A program made the translations under genes and the position numbers. A stretch of 64,000 nucleotides of DNA from the NCBI GenBank assembly GCA_965212595.1, contig CBDBVE010000005.1, forward strand, positions 1 through 64,000. Reading direction: 5' to 3'. This DNA comes from Poritiphilus sp965212595. Lineage in GTDB: Bacteria; Bacteroidota; Bacteroidia; Flavobacteriales; Flavobacteriaceae. Of this stretch, positions 33,353 to 42,235 are shown piece by piece; position 1 is the first letter of the stretch; every line of letters begins with the position of its first letter. The notes beneath the pieces are model-generated. The model did not search any database and was not told the origin of the DNA. It saw only the letters and a list, made by a program, of their open reading frames with translations.

Positions 33353-33441
33353 CATCCCGTTTTGAGCGGCAATATTACGAGCCTGCAAGACAGTGTTAGG
33401 TTCCTGGTCTGATTGCAGACTAATGAAAATAAAATACAGCG

Positions 33442-34764
33442 ATGAATATCACCAAAGAGCAGATTGACGAGTTGAACGCCATTGTAAAAGTGGCCATTAC
33501 TAAAGAAGATTATCAGGAAAAAGTAGAAAAGATACTTAAGGATTACCGCAAACAAGCTAATATTCCAGGTTTTAGAAAGGGTCAGGTACCTATGGGCCTT
33601 ATCAAAAAACAATACGGTAAAGCAGTGTTGGTCGATGAAGTTAATAAGCTGCTTCAAGACAATCTGAATAAATATCTAACCGAAGAAAAGCTAGATGTTT
33701 TGGGAAATCCATTGCCCAAGCAACAAGACAATTTTGACTGGGAGGCAGAAGAATTTGCCTTTGAATTCGAACTTGGATTAGCCCCGGATTTTGAGGTCCC
33801 CTTAAAGTCTAAAAAGGCCATTGCACATTACAAGATTGTTGCAGACAAGAAAATGATCGAGGAGCAGGTAGACCGCATTAGAAAACAATACGGAAAATTA
33901 ATAGGCAAGGCTGAGGTTGGTAAAAAAGATGAGATTAACGGCGTCTTTAAGAATGAGGCGGAGGAAATAGACAACAAGGCGATGTTGGAGCTAGAAAAAA
34001 TTAAAAGCAAAAAGGCCATTGATCAACTCCTGGGTAAAAAAGCAGGAGAGGTTATCAGCCTAAAAACCAAGGGGCTTTTTAAAGAAGATTTTCTGTTACC
34101 AAGCGCTTTAGGGATTTCTAAAGAAAAGGCCGAAAAACTTAATATCGAGGTAGATTTTACTATCTCGGAAATCAATGAGCGAGAACCGGCTGTTTTGGAC
34201 CAGGAATTATTTGACAAGCTATTTGGACCTGACAAAGTGCATTCGGAAGATGAATTGAAGGCGAAAATTAAAGAAGATTCCGAAAAGCAGTTCGAGCAAC
34301 AGGCAGACCAGAAATTGCTTAATGATGTTACCGAAAGCCTTATTGAATCCACGAAATTTGATCTCCCTGCAGAATTTCTTAAAAAGTGGATACAAACCAC
34401 AGGCGAAAAACCCCTCAGTCAGGCAGAGGCCAATGACGAATACGAAAAATCTGAAAAGGGACTTCGTTACCAGCTTATTGAAGGGAAAATCATAAAGGAC
34501 AACAATATTGAAATTCAGTTTGAAGAACTGAAAGATTTCGCTAAAGGATTCATTAAATCTCAAATGGCCCAATATGGTCAGCTAGATCCAAAAGAGGAGG
34601 AGCTAGAGCCCATTGTCATGCGGGTTATGAGCAACCAGGACGAAGTTAAGCGGCTTTCAGAACAACTCATGAGTCAGAAGCTACTAAATCTCTATAAAGA
34701 GAAAGCAAACCTGAAATTGAAAGAGGTTACCTATGAAAACTTTGTGAAAGAGGTTTACGGGTAA
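33442..34764 (+). CDS. tig: Trigger factor
   Basis: A ribosome-bound chaperone of 440 residues. The ribosome-docking loop is IPGFRKGQVPMGLI (about residues 40-53). The central PPIase-like region is very divergent, as usual for Bacteroidota (for example FKNEAEEIDNKAMLEL), and the C-terminal half is helical and rich in Lys/Glu. It is followed by a terminator and then clpP-clpX, the classic tig-clpP-clpX order. Confidence 0.95.
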   Translation: MNITKEQIDELNAIVKVAITKEDYQEKVEKILKDYRKQANIPGFRKGQVPMGLIKKQYGKAVLVDEVNKLLQDNLNKYLTEEKLDVLGNPLPKQQDNFDWEAEEFAFEFELGLAPDFEVPLKSKKAIAHYKIVADKKMIEEQVDRIRKQYGKLIGKAEVGKKDEINGVFKNEAEEIDNKAMLELEKIKSKKAIDQLLGKKAGEVISLKTKGLFKEDFLLPSALGISKEKAEKLNIEVDFTISEINEREPAVLDQELFDKLFGPDKVHSEDELKAKIKEDSEKQFEQQADQKLLNDVTESLIESTKFDLPAEFLKKWIQTTGEKPLSQAEANDEYEKSEKGLRYQLIEGKIIKDNNIEIQFEELKDFAKGFIKSQMAQYGQLDPKEEELEPIVMRVMSNQDEVKRLSEQLMSQKLLNLYKEKANLKLKEVTYENFVKEVYG

Positions 34765-34792
34765 TTTTACCAAATAAAATAAGTATCTTTAC

Positions 34793-34827
34793 GGTGCCGA
34801 AAGTTTAGTTTTCGGCACCTTTTTTTT
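34793..34827 (+). terminator. Intrinsic terminator of tig
   Basis: A 10-bp perfect stem (ggtgccgaaa / tttcggcacc) is followed by eight T's, between tig and clpP. Confidence 0.93.
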
Positions 34828-34850
34828 ATCTTATAACAGCTCTAAAACAC

Positions 34851-35531
34851 ATGGATTACGGCAAAGAATTCAAAAACTACGCTATAAAGGATCAGGGGGT
34901 AAGCAGTCTGTACTACGACCAAATTATCAGCAGCATGTATCCTGTAAATATGACTCCAAATATTATTGAGGAAAGGCAATTAAATGCGATTGCCATGGAT
35001 GTTTTCTCAAGACTTATGATGGACAGAATTATTTTCATGGGAACAGGTATCAATGATCAAGTTGCGAATATTGTTCAGGCACAGCTCCTTTTTTTGGCAA
35101 GTGCAGACTCCTCAAAGGATATACAGATTTATATTAACTCACCCGGAGGCAGCGTCTATGCCGGACTTGGCATTTACGATACCATGCAATTTATTAAACC
35201 AGACGTCGCTACTATTTGCACAGGCATGGCAGCTTCGATGGCTGCTGTTTTGTTGTGCGCGGGCGAGGAAGGCAAACGCAGTGGACTTACCCATTCAAGG
35301 GTTATGATCCACCAACCCATGTCTGGTGCGCAGGGACAAGCCAGCGACATAGAGATTGCCGCCAAGGAAGTTCTTAAAATCAAAGACGAATTGTATCATA
35401 TCATCGCAAAGCATTCAGGTCAGAAATTCGATAAGGTATACGAGGATAGTGACCGTGATTACTGGATGACCGCTATGGAAGCCAAGGACTATGGTATGAT
35501 TGATGAAATTTTAGAAAGGGATAAGGATTAA
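34851..35531 (+). CDS. clpP: ATP-dependent Clp protease proteolytic subunit
   Basis: Serine peptidase core of ClpXP. The catalytic Ser is about residue 129 in GMAASMAAVLL and the His about 154 in RVMIHQPMSG. YINSPGGSVYAGLGIYDTM is the substrate-strand motif. 226 residues, with an N-terminal part (MDYGKEFKNYAI...) longer than E. coli's propeptide. clpX follows 94 bases downstream. Confidence 0.97.
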   Translation: MDYGKEFKNYAIKDQGVSSLYYDQIISSMYPVNMTPNIIEERQLNAIAMDVFSRLMMDRIIFMGTGINDQVANIVQAQLLFLASADSSKDIQIYINSPGGSVYAGLGIYDTMQFIKPDVATICTGMAASMAAVLLCAGEEGKRSGLTHSRVMIHQPMSGAQGQASDIEIAAKEVLKIKDELYHIIAKHSGQKFDKVYEDSDRDYWMTAMEAKDYGMIDEILERDKD

Positions 35532-35625
35532 TTTCGACAAAATACACCTCAACCAGGGTACTGTTGCCTATAAGAATGAACCAAAATTGAAATTCATTCG
35601 TTAGTATGTAAAGTAAGCGCTTATT

Positions 35626-36861
35626 ATGGCTAAGGAAAATTTAGAATGCTCATTTTGCGGAAGAAAAAAGCCAGAGACCAATCTTTTGATTGCAGGGCTC
35701 GATGCTCATATCTGTGATAGGTGTATTGAACAAGCCCATGGAATTGTCGCTGAGGAATCAAGACAATCTAAAAGTGACGACCTTTCTTCTGAACTCATTT
35801 TAAAAAAGCCCCTGGAAATCAAAGATTTCCTAGACACATTTATTATCGGTCAGGAGCGAACAAAAAAAGTGATGTCAGTTGCGGTCTATAACCATTATAA
35901 AAGATTGCTTCAGCCCAGCTCCAAAGATGACGATATTGAGATACAAAAGAGCAATATTGTAATGGTTGGTCAAACAGGTACCGGAAAAACCCTGATGGCT
36001 AAGACCATAGCCCGTATGCTTAATGTTCCGCTAGCAATTGTAGATGCAACTGTGCTTACGGAGGCTGGTTATGTGGGAGAGGATGTTGAGAGCATTTTAA
36101 CCAGGCTGTTGCAGGCAGCTGATTACAATCTTGAAAAAGCGGAGCGAGGAATTGTATTCATTGATGAAATCGATAAAATAGCGAGAAAAAGTGATAACCC
36201 TTCTATCACAAGAGATGTATCTGGCGAAGGTGTTCAACAGGGATTATTAAAGCTTTTGGAGGGTACGGTGGTTAATGTTCCGCCCAAAGGCGGCAGAAAG
36301 CATCCAGACCAGAAGTTTATTGAAGTAAACACTGAGAATATTTTGTTTATTGCCGGCGGTGCTTTTGACAGTATAGAAAGAATTATAACCAAACGGTTAA
36401 ATATGCAGGCCATTGGTTATAGTGCTTCTAAAAGGGAAGAAACACTGGATCAGGCCAATGTATTGCAATATATTATCCCAAGAGATTTAAAGGAGTTTGG
36501 GTTGATACCAGAAATCATTGGAAGGCTTCCGGTACTCACCCATATGAATCCGCTAGATAAAAAGACTTTGAGAGCTATTCTCACAGAGCCAAAAAATGCG
36601 ATAATCAAACAGTATGAAAAGCTGTTTGCAATGGATGGTATCAGCTTTAAGATCACAGAGCAGGCCTTAGACTATATCGTAGAGCAGGCCATTGAATATA
36701 AACTTGGCGCCAGAGGTTTGAGATCGCTCTGCGAAGCCGTGTTTACAGACGCTATGTTTGAATTACCAAGTAGTGAGGAGAAAGAGTTTAAGGTAACAAA
36801 GCCTTATGCCGAAGATAAATTATCTCATGAAACGGTTAAGAAATTGAAGGCAGTTTCTTAG
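35626..36861 (+). CDS. clpX: Clp protease ATP-binding subunit ClpX
   Basis: A AAA+ unfoldase that feeds ClpP. It has an N-terminal C4 zinc finger (CSFCGRKKPE ... HICDRCIEQA), Walker A GQTGTGKT, Walker B GIVFIDEIDKI, and the arginine-finger region DSIERIITKRLN. 411 residues. Its stop overlaps by 4 bases with the stop of a convergent reverse-strand gene. Confidence 0.98.
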   Translation: MAKENLECSFCGRKKPETNLLIAGLDAHICDRCIEQAHGIVAEESRQSKSDDLSSELILKKPLEIKDFLDTFIIGQERTKKVMSVAVYNHYKRLLQPSSKDDDIEIQKSNIVMVGQTGTGKTLMAKTIARMLNVPLAIVDATVLTEAGYVGEDVESILTRLLQAADYNLEKAERGIVFIDEIDKIARKSDNPSITRDVSGEGVQQGLLKLLEGTVVNVPPKGGRKHPDQKFIEVNTENILFIAGGAFDSIERIITKRLNMQAIGYSASKREETLDQANVLQYIIPRDLKEFGLIPEIIGRLPVLTHMNPLDKKTLRAILTEPKNAIIKQYEKLFAMDGISFKITEQALDYIVEQAIEYKLGARGLRSLCEAVFTDAMFELPSSEEKEFKVTKPYAEDKLSHETVKKLKAVS

Positions 36862-37403
36862 TACTGATACTGCTTTTTCAACACCTTATCTAGTAACTCA
36901 AGGCAAACCTTCTGAATTATCTTTTCATCAGAATAAAGGGTATTCCCAAATTTCGGGATAACATCCATAGACACATTCATTTCTTCAGCCCATTTAGGAG
37001 AAGGTTTCTCATCTTGATACTCTCCATAAAGCAGATTGACAGGGCAATCTGGTTTTTCTTCTTCAAGGTGAAGATTTACCGGGGATATTGCGTAAAGTGA
37101 TTTTATTGGTAAGCCCTTAAGTCCGGCTTTCCAGGCAATAGTACCACCTGCGCAAAAGGTAAGGTAATGACTTGGTTGCGATTCTTTCCTTAAAATATGC
37201 GCCACTGCGGTGTCTTGACCTCCATTTAAAAAGGCGTTACAAATATTTTCCTGAGTATGAACCACAACATCAAGATCTGCCAATTGCTGGCTATCGTAGT
37301 AAACAATGTCAAAATATTGTTGAAGGTATCCCAGATAAGAAGTGATCCAAAGGCCCTTTCTGGAGCCCCACATATCGGATAAAACTACTAGTCTCTCTGC
37401 CAT
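36858..37403 (-). CDS. Alpha/beta-hydrolase-like protein with unusual nucleophile elbow
   Basis: A 181-residue cytosolic protein that looks like a short alpha/beta hydrolase: strand-loop VVLSDMWGSRKGLW, an elbow-like YLTFCAGGTIAWKAGL, and a late strand PVNLLYGEYQDEKPS. In the elbow, TFCAGG aligns with the usual GxSxGG, so Cys replaces Ser. No clear catalytic His near the end beyond general spacing. It may be a thiol hydrolase or an inactive relative. The tail is convergent with clpX (4-base overlap). Annotation is tentative. Confidence 0.6.
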   Translation of the reverse strand: MAERLVVLSDMWGSRKGLWITSYLGYLQQYFDIVYYDSQQLADLDVVVHTQENICNAFLNGGQDTAVAHILRKESQPSHYLTFCAGGTIAWKAGLKGLPIKSLYAISPVNLHLEEEKPDCPVNLLYGEYQDEKPSPKWAEEMNVSMDVIPKFGNTLYSDEKIIQKVCLELLDKVLKKQYQY

Positions 37404-37634
37404 GTTAAGTTATGCTTTAAATGATATTTGGTTAAGTCTCGGACCACTAAGTTGCTCAATTAACGCTAAAAAACGTGATTTATTTGTTTATCGGGGGTAA
37501 TTCATCGACGTAGTAGCTATTTCATTGCTATATATACGATACAAAAAGGTGGTTTTGGTTTAGTCAAAAGAAAGAAAATCGATAATTAATTTTCTAAAAA
37601 GGAGCTATTTCAACATAATATATTGAAATTCAAA

Positions 37635-37994
37635 TCATTGCGAAAAATTTATCGTGCCTATGCCTGGTCCATCCCAAGAAAGGATTGCCAGGCCTGAAAC
37701 AGCCGCAAAAGTAAACAGGGGTATTCCTACCGTCTTAAGGATAGAAAACTTTCCCTTCTTTGCGTTTCCTATCTTTTCGACTTTAATTACACTAACTTTT
37801 CCTGAAGTTTGGTGTACTGTAATTGTGCTATCGGTTACTGCTTGAATCTTTCCTTTGATTTTATTCCGTTCCGCCCCATAAAGTTTGTATCGATGCCCAA
37901 TAGCAAAGGATTCTTTGTCCATATCAATTGGCTTATAACTGTAGCAACCTGTCACAAACAAAGTAGCTATCATTAAAGAAATTATTTTTCTCAT
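37635..37994 (-). CDS. Small hypothetical lipoprotein
   Basis: A 119-residue protein with a lipoprotein signal (MRKIISLMIATLFVTGCYSY). A small beta domain follows (GKIQAVTDSTITVHQTSGKVSVIKVEKI) and then one hydrophobic segment (ILKTVGIPLFTFAAVSGLAIL). No family recognised with certainty. The short spacing (52 bases) to the upstream barrel gene suggests cotranscription. The 231-base gap after it, up to the hydrolase-like gene, shows nothing notable. Confidence 0.75.
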   Translation of the reverse strand: MRKIISLMIATLFVTGCYSYKPIDMDKESFAIGHRYKLYGAERNKIKGKIQAVTDSTITVHQTSGKVSVIKVEKIGNAKKGKFSILKTVGIPLFTFAAVSGLAILSWDGPGIGTINFSQ

Positions 37995-38046
37995 AATTCG
38001 AAATTTTAAGGGTTATACCTGTTTTTATTTTTTTTAAAAAGAAGAT

Positions 38047-38574
38047 TTAAAGGCTTATTCCCACACTTATTCCGCCCCAGGGTTTAAATCTCAAACCATT
38101 TTTCTCTCCATCATTTTGATGGATGATCGGACTGAAATTCATCTTAATGAACCAGTTTTTCTCCAAGCCAAAGTAGATTCCATAGCCAGCAGACAGAAAT
38201 AAAAGGTGTGCTGGCCTATTGCCGGTTTCAAAGCGTAGGGAAGAAGGTTCCTGCCATGTATAGCCCATACCTGTCTCAAAAAAGCTTTTATTGCGAAAAT
38301 TGAAGCGATATTGAAAAGAGATTGGTACGCTAAGTTTAATTTCTACAAAGCCAAGGTCGTAATAGCTTTGTGTATCTGCTCTTTCATCCTCAACCGGAAA
38401 ATCAGAAATGCCCAATCCAAATCGGATACCAAAGCTACGGTCCTCAAAAAAAAGGCGCTCATAATTTATAGAGCCAATTCCTCCATTTCCTACCAATTCA
38501 AAGAAAATAGAATTGTTCTGTGGGTAGGCATTAAATAAGACTAACAATCCAAAAAAACTAACGAGATTTCGCAT
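38047..38574 (-). CDS. Hypothetical outer-membrane beta-barrel protein
   Basis: A 175-residue exported protein (signal MRNLVSFFGLLVLFNAYPQ) with alternating strands such as FFELVGNGGIGSINYERLF, SFGIRFGLGISDF and FETGMGYTW, ending with GGISVGISL. This looks like a small eight-strand-type outer-membrane barrel. No specific family. The ATG at 38572-38574 was preferred over an upstream in-frame one because it starts the signal peptide. Confidence 0.78.
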   Translation of the reverse strand: MRNLVSFFGLLVLFNAYPQNNSIFFELVGNGGIGSINYERLFFEDRSFGIRFGLGISDFPVEDERADTQSYYDLGFVEIKLSVPISFQYRFNFRNKSFFETGMGYTWQEPSSLRFETGNRPAHLLFLSAGYGIYFGLEKNWFIKMNFSPIIHQNDGEKNGLRFKPWGGISVGISL

Positions 38575-38676
38575 GATGGCTTCATTTTGAGTTCCTAAAA
38601 CGAAGCTACATATGACTCCCAAAGCAGATGTCCAAGATCATCCAGGACAGAGAAATTCGGACATTCTTTGAAGTTT

Positions 38677-39813
38677 TTAAACCGCCCTTTTCCTATACTC
38701 GGTAGGGGTTAGCCCTGTAAACTTTCGAAATGCAGAATAGAAGGTAGATTTAGAATTAAAGCCGCATTCCAGGCCAATGGCGACAATGGTATACGAAGCA
38801 AAGTCTGGATCATTGAGAAGTTTTTTGGCCTCCTCAACCCTATATGAGTTGATATAGTCAGAAAAGTTATTTTCCGCATATTGATTTACCATTTTTGAAA
38901 GGGAACTCGTACCCATGGATAGTTCCTTTGCGAGGGTTTCCATGCTCAAATATGGATCTAAAAAGCGCTGGTTGCCAATAATGTACTTGTCTATAGTAAG
39001 AAATGCAACTCCCTCCTTTTCTTGTCTCGGGGGCTCTAATTCACTTTGTGCTCGAGCTTTTAAATGTGTATCTCCTTTTCTGATTTTGGTTCTTAGTACA
39101 ATCCTGTCTGTTAGAAGGACATATTGAAAAAAAGCTTGATAGCCAACCCAGTAGATTAAAATAGAAGACCCCAACCTCAAAGGATAATAGCTATAAGGAG
39201 CCTTGATCGTTTCTGAAAACAAATTGAGAAGTACCGCAACAAACCACAAAACAATAACAATCCCCCCAATATTCATGAATCTTTTAACCCATTTGAGGTT
39301 ATCAAAGGCCAATAAGGGCTGGTAAAGTCCGTCGTATTTATAAAGCACTCTAAGCGCTTTAAAGAAGAGGAAAAGCGAATACGCAAGTGTAACTGCATCT
39401 TCAATAGAATTGTACAATGCTATGGGTTTTTCAGGATCTGGTTGCGATCTTAGGCTATACAGTAAAACTACCCGTACCACAACTTCAAGTATGAATACAA
39501 CCGCTGAAACTGTTATAAAGGGCCATTTTTTCTTCTCAATTCCCAAATAATGAATCAGAAAGGCATAGAACATGGGAACGATGAGTACATACCAGGGCAC
39601 CCTAAAATGGTACAGGAAAAAATCGGAAATCAGCAACTCTTTGTCAATAATCCATGATTGCAAATTGTTTAAAGAAAGGAATAAGACAAAAAGATTAAGG
39701 AAAAGTACCGTTCTTTCAATTTTCTTTCTGGCCAAAAAAGTAGCAACAATGAAGATAAAGCCCTGTACAGCTCCGGCAAGCAACAAAAAATTAAAAACTG
39801 CGGTGATATTCAT
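38677..39813 (-). CDS. AraC-family regulator with multi-helix membrane N-terminus
   Basis: The first 235 or so residues contain about seven hydrophobic helices (for example FLLLAGAVQGFIFIVATFLA and WYVLIVPMFYAFLIHYLG). The last 110 form an AraC-type double helix-turn-helix (LSMGTSSLSKMVNQY ... VAIGLECGFNSKSTFYSAFRKFTGLTPTEYRK). This membrane-bound AraC type is common in Bacteroidota, and its ligand is usually unknown. Nothing adjacent is an evident target. Confidence 0.92.
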   Translation of the reverse strand: MNITAVFNFLLLAGAVQGFIFIVATFLARKKIERTVLFLNLFVLFLSLNNLQSWIIDKELLISDFFLYHFRVPWYVLIVPMFYAFLIHYLGIEKKKWPFITVSAVVFILEVVVRVVLLYSLRSQPDPEKPIALYNSIEDAVTLAYSLFLFFKALRVLYKYDGLYQPLLAFDNLKWVKRFMNIGGIVIVLWFVAVLLNLFSETIKAPYSYYPLRLGSSILIYWVGYQAFFQYVLLTDRIVLRTKIRKGDTHLKARAQSELEPPRQEKEGVAFLTIDKYIIGNQRFLDPYLSMETLAKELSMGTSSLSKMVNQYAENNFSDYINSYRVEEAKKLLNDPDFASYTIVAIGLECGFNSKSTFYSAFRKFTGLTPTEYRKRAV

Positions 39814-39847
39814 CCGAATGGCTATTTTCTATGCCCGCTAGAAGATG

Positions 39848-41362
39848 CTACTTATTCATTTCTAAGAGCTCCTCAACATATTCGCGCTCATTTGACAACC
39901 TTGGAATTTTATGTTGCCCACCAAGCTTGTCCTTAGATTTTAACCAGTCATAGAAGAGATTTTCCCTTGCAACGTGCACTTTGGGCATTTTAAGGGTCAT
40001 ATTATTATAACGTTTCGCCTCGTAATCCGAGTTGAGAGACTTCAAGGCTGTATCAAGGAATTTTGTAAAGTATTCTATTTCATCCGGGGCTTTTCTAAAT
40101 TCTATAATCCACTCATGGGCTCCTTTTTCCCTGCCAGACATAAAAACAGGTGCAACCGTATAATCTTTTATTTCCGCGCCGGTTCTATGGCAAATATTTT
40201 TTAGCGCCTCTTCCGCATTCTCGATAATCAACTCTTCTCCAAATACATTAATATGATGTTTAGTTCTGCCCGTGATCTTTATTCGATAGGGGTTTGTAGA
40301 AGTAAAACGCACTGTATCTCCAATTTTATACCTCCACAGGCCAGCATTGGTAGTAATAATTATGGCGTAATTGGCACCTACCTCTACCTCCCACAAGGGA
40401 ATAGCTTGTTGTTCAACGGTTCCATAGGCATCCATAGGTATGAACTCATAAAAAATACCATAGTCGAGCATTAGCAAAAGATCTTCTTCATCGTTGCGGT
40501 CCTGGATTGCAAAAAAGCCCTCGGAGGCGTTGTATATTTCGTAATATTGAAAACCTTTTCGAGGCAGGAGTCTGTTATATTGCTCTCTATACGGATTAAA
40601 ACTTACACCTCCATGAAAATAAACTTCCAGGTTTTCCCATACCTCAAAGAGGTGATTTTTACCTGTCTCCTCTAAAACATTGTTAAGAAGTACCAGCATC
40701 CAGGAAGGAACTCCCGCAAGACTTGTTACATTCTCCTGTATACTTTCCATAACAATTGCCCGCATTTTTGTTTCCCATTCACTCATCAAGGAAACTCTAT
40801 TGCTTGGCGTACTACTCAATTCTGCCCAAAGCGGCATATTATCAATAAGAATAGCAGAAAGATCCCCAAAGAGGGTTCCATTGTCTTCATAGAGCTCTTT
40901 GCTGCCTCCAAGCCTAAGGCTTTTACCGGTAAAAAGCTGTGAATTTTCATTGTTATTTAAGTAAAGACATAGCAGGTCTTTTCCAGATTTATAATGACAA
41001 TCCTCCAAAGCTTCAGTGCTAACCGGGATAAACTTGCTCTTAGAATTTGTAGTACCGCTACTTTTTGCAAACCACTTTATGGAGGTAGGCCAAAACAGGT
41101 TTTGCTCTCCGCGTCTTGTCCTTTCTATTAAGGGTTCTATTTCTTCGTAAGATACGATCGGCAGCCTTTCGGAAAACGCCTTGTAATTATCTATAGAATC
41201 AAAACCATACCTTCTTCCCAGTTCTGTATCCTCGGCAAGATCAACCAGCTGATGCAGGACTTCCTGCTGTACTTCTGCCGGATACTTCAAAAAAAGTTCT
41301 ATCTGATGATAGCGCTTTTTTATAAGCCAAGAAGCGATAGAATTAAATAAAGGTATGGGCAT
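39848..41362 (-). CDS. GH3-family acyl-adenylate-forming enzyme
   Basis: A 504-residue protein of the GH3 (auxin-responsive promoter) family, relatives of plant enzymes that join acyl groups to amino acids through an adenylate. Motifs include the ATP-binding FAKSSGTTNSKSKFIPVS, YEIYNASEGFFAIQ and the hinge region YKIGDTVRFTSTNPYRIKITGR. Bacterial substrates are largely unknown. A 14-bp palindrome lies just upstream of its start. Confidence 0.93.
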   Translation of the reverse strand: MPIPLFNSIASWLIKKRYHQIELFLKYPAEVQQEVLHQLVDLAEDTELGRRYGFDSIDNYKAFSERLPIVSYEEIEPLIERTRRGEQNLFWPTSIKWFAKSSGTTNSKSKFIPVSTEALEDCHYKSGKDLLCLYLNNNENSQLFTGKSLRLGGSKELYEDNGTLFGDLSAILIDNMPLWAELSSTPSNRVSLMSEWETKMRAIVMESIQENVTSLAGVPSWMLVLLNNVLEETGKNHLFEVWENLEVYFHGGVSFNPYREQYNRLLPRKGFQYYEIYNASEGFFAIQDRNDEEDLLLMLDYGIFYEFIPMDAYGTVEQQAIPLWEVEVGANYAIIITTNAGLWRYKIGDTVRFTSTNPYRIKITGRTKHHINVFGEELIIENAEEALKNICHRTGAEIKDYTVAPVFMSGREKGAHEWIIEFRKAPDEIEYFTKFLDTALKSLNSDYEAKRYNNMTLKMPKVHVARENLFYDWLKSKDKLGGQHKIPRLSNEREYVEELLEMNK

Positions 41363-41373
41363 TTTTAGGTATA

Positions 41374-41387
41374 TTTAGCATGCTAAA
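41374..41387. promoter_or_regulatory. 14-bp palindrome between GH3 and DUF2797 genes
   Basis: TTTAGCATGCTAAA is a perfect palindrome in the short divergent promoter region, 12 bases before the GH3 ATG. It could be an operator. It shares GCATGC with the etfB and SGNH palindromes but its flanks differ. Confidence 0.4.
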
Positions 41388-41440
41388 AATAGCCTTTAAA
41401 GTTAGTATTTTCAAATCGATTATAACAAAACAGCCATCCT

Positions 41441-42235
41441 ATGCTCTATGAAGGTGCTTTGAGAAAAATGCAAACAGAATTGGAAAGCCCCATTCAATAC
41501 TACCTGGTCTTCGAGAACGATTTTCTAAACATTAATCAGGCCTTAGACCGGACTATGGAGATCCAATTCATCAAATTTCAGTGTTTAAATTGTGGTGAAA
41601 ACAGACCTATTTACCGTCAAGGTTTCTGTAAAAGTTGTTTTTATGAAACCCCTGCTGCCGGTGAATGGATCATGCGTCCAGAACTAAGTACTGCGCATCT
41701 AGACAAAGAAGACCGAGATCTTGAGTATGAAAAAAAGGTCCAGCTGCAACCTCATATTGTATATCTCGCCAATTCTAGCAGTGTAAAGGTGGGAGTTACG
41801 CGAAAATCTCAGGTCCCAACCAGATGGATAGACCAGGGAGCTCATGAAGCGATAGAAATTGTGGAGGTCCCGAATCGTTATCTGGCCGGAATTACCGAGG
41901 TGGCTTTGAAAGATCATGTCAGTGATAAAACCAATTGGCGCAAAATGCTAACAAACGATATAAAAGACGAAGACCTGGCTAATTGGCGATCAGAACTACG
42001 GGCTTATATCCCGGAAGAGGCCGCTGATTATTTCATTGCCGACAAAGCTGAAACCGCGTTGGAATTTCCCGTATTGCAATATCCAGAAAAGGTAAAAAGT
42101 CTAAATCTTGACAAAACACCTAAATACCAAGGTGTCTTAAAAGGGATCAAGGGACAATATCTTATCTTCGAAGATAACACAGTCTTCAATATAAGGGGAA
42201 GCGAGGGGTATTACGTTGGAATAGATTTTAATTAA
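41441..42235 (+). CDS. DUF2797 family protein
   Basis: A 264-residue protein of DUF2797. A four-Cys zinc site is seen (about residues 48-67: CLNCGENRPIYRQGFCKSC), then a GIY-YIG-like strand VYLANSSSVKVGVTRKSQVPTRW. The family is thought to be related to GIY-YIG nucleases, but the role is unknown. Divergent from GH3 and convergent with the AsmA gene, overlapping its end by 8 bases. Confidence 0.87.
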   Translation: MLYEGALRKMQTELESPIQYYLVFENDFLNINQALDRTMEIQFIKFQCLNCGENRPIYRQGFCKSCFYETPAAGEWIMRPELSTAHLDKEDRDLEYEKKVQLQPHIVYLANSSSVKVGVTRKSQVPTRWIDQGAHEAIEIVEVPNRYLAGITEVALKDHVSDKTNWRKMLTNDIKDEDLANWRSELRAYIPEEAADYFIADKAETALEFPVLQYPEKVKSLNLDKTPKYQGVLKGIKGQYLIFEDNTVFNIRGSEGYYVGIDFN

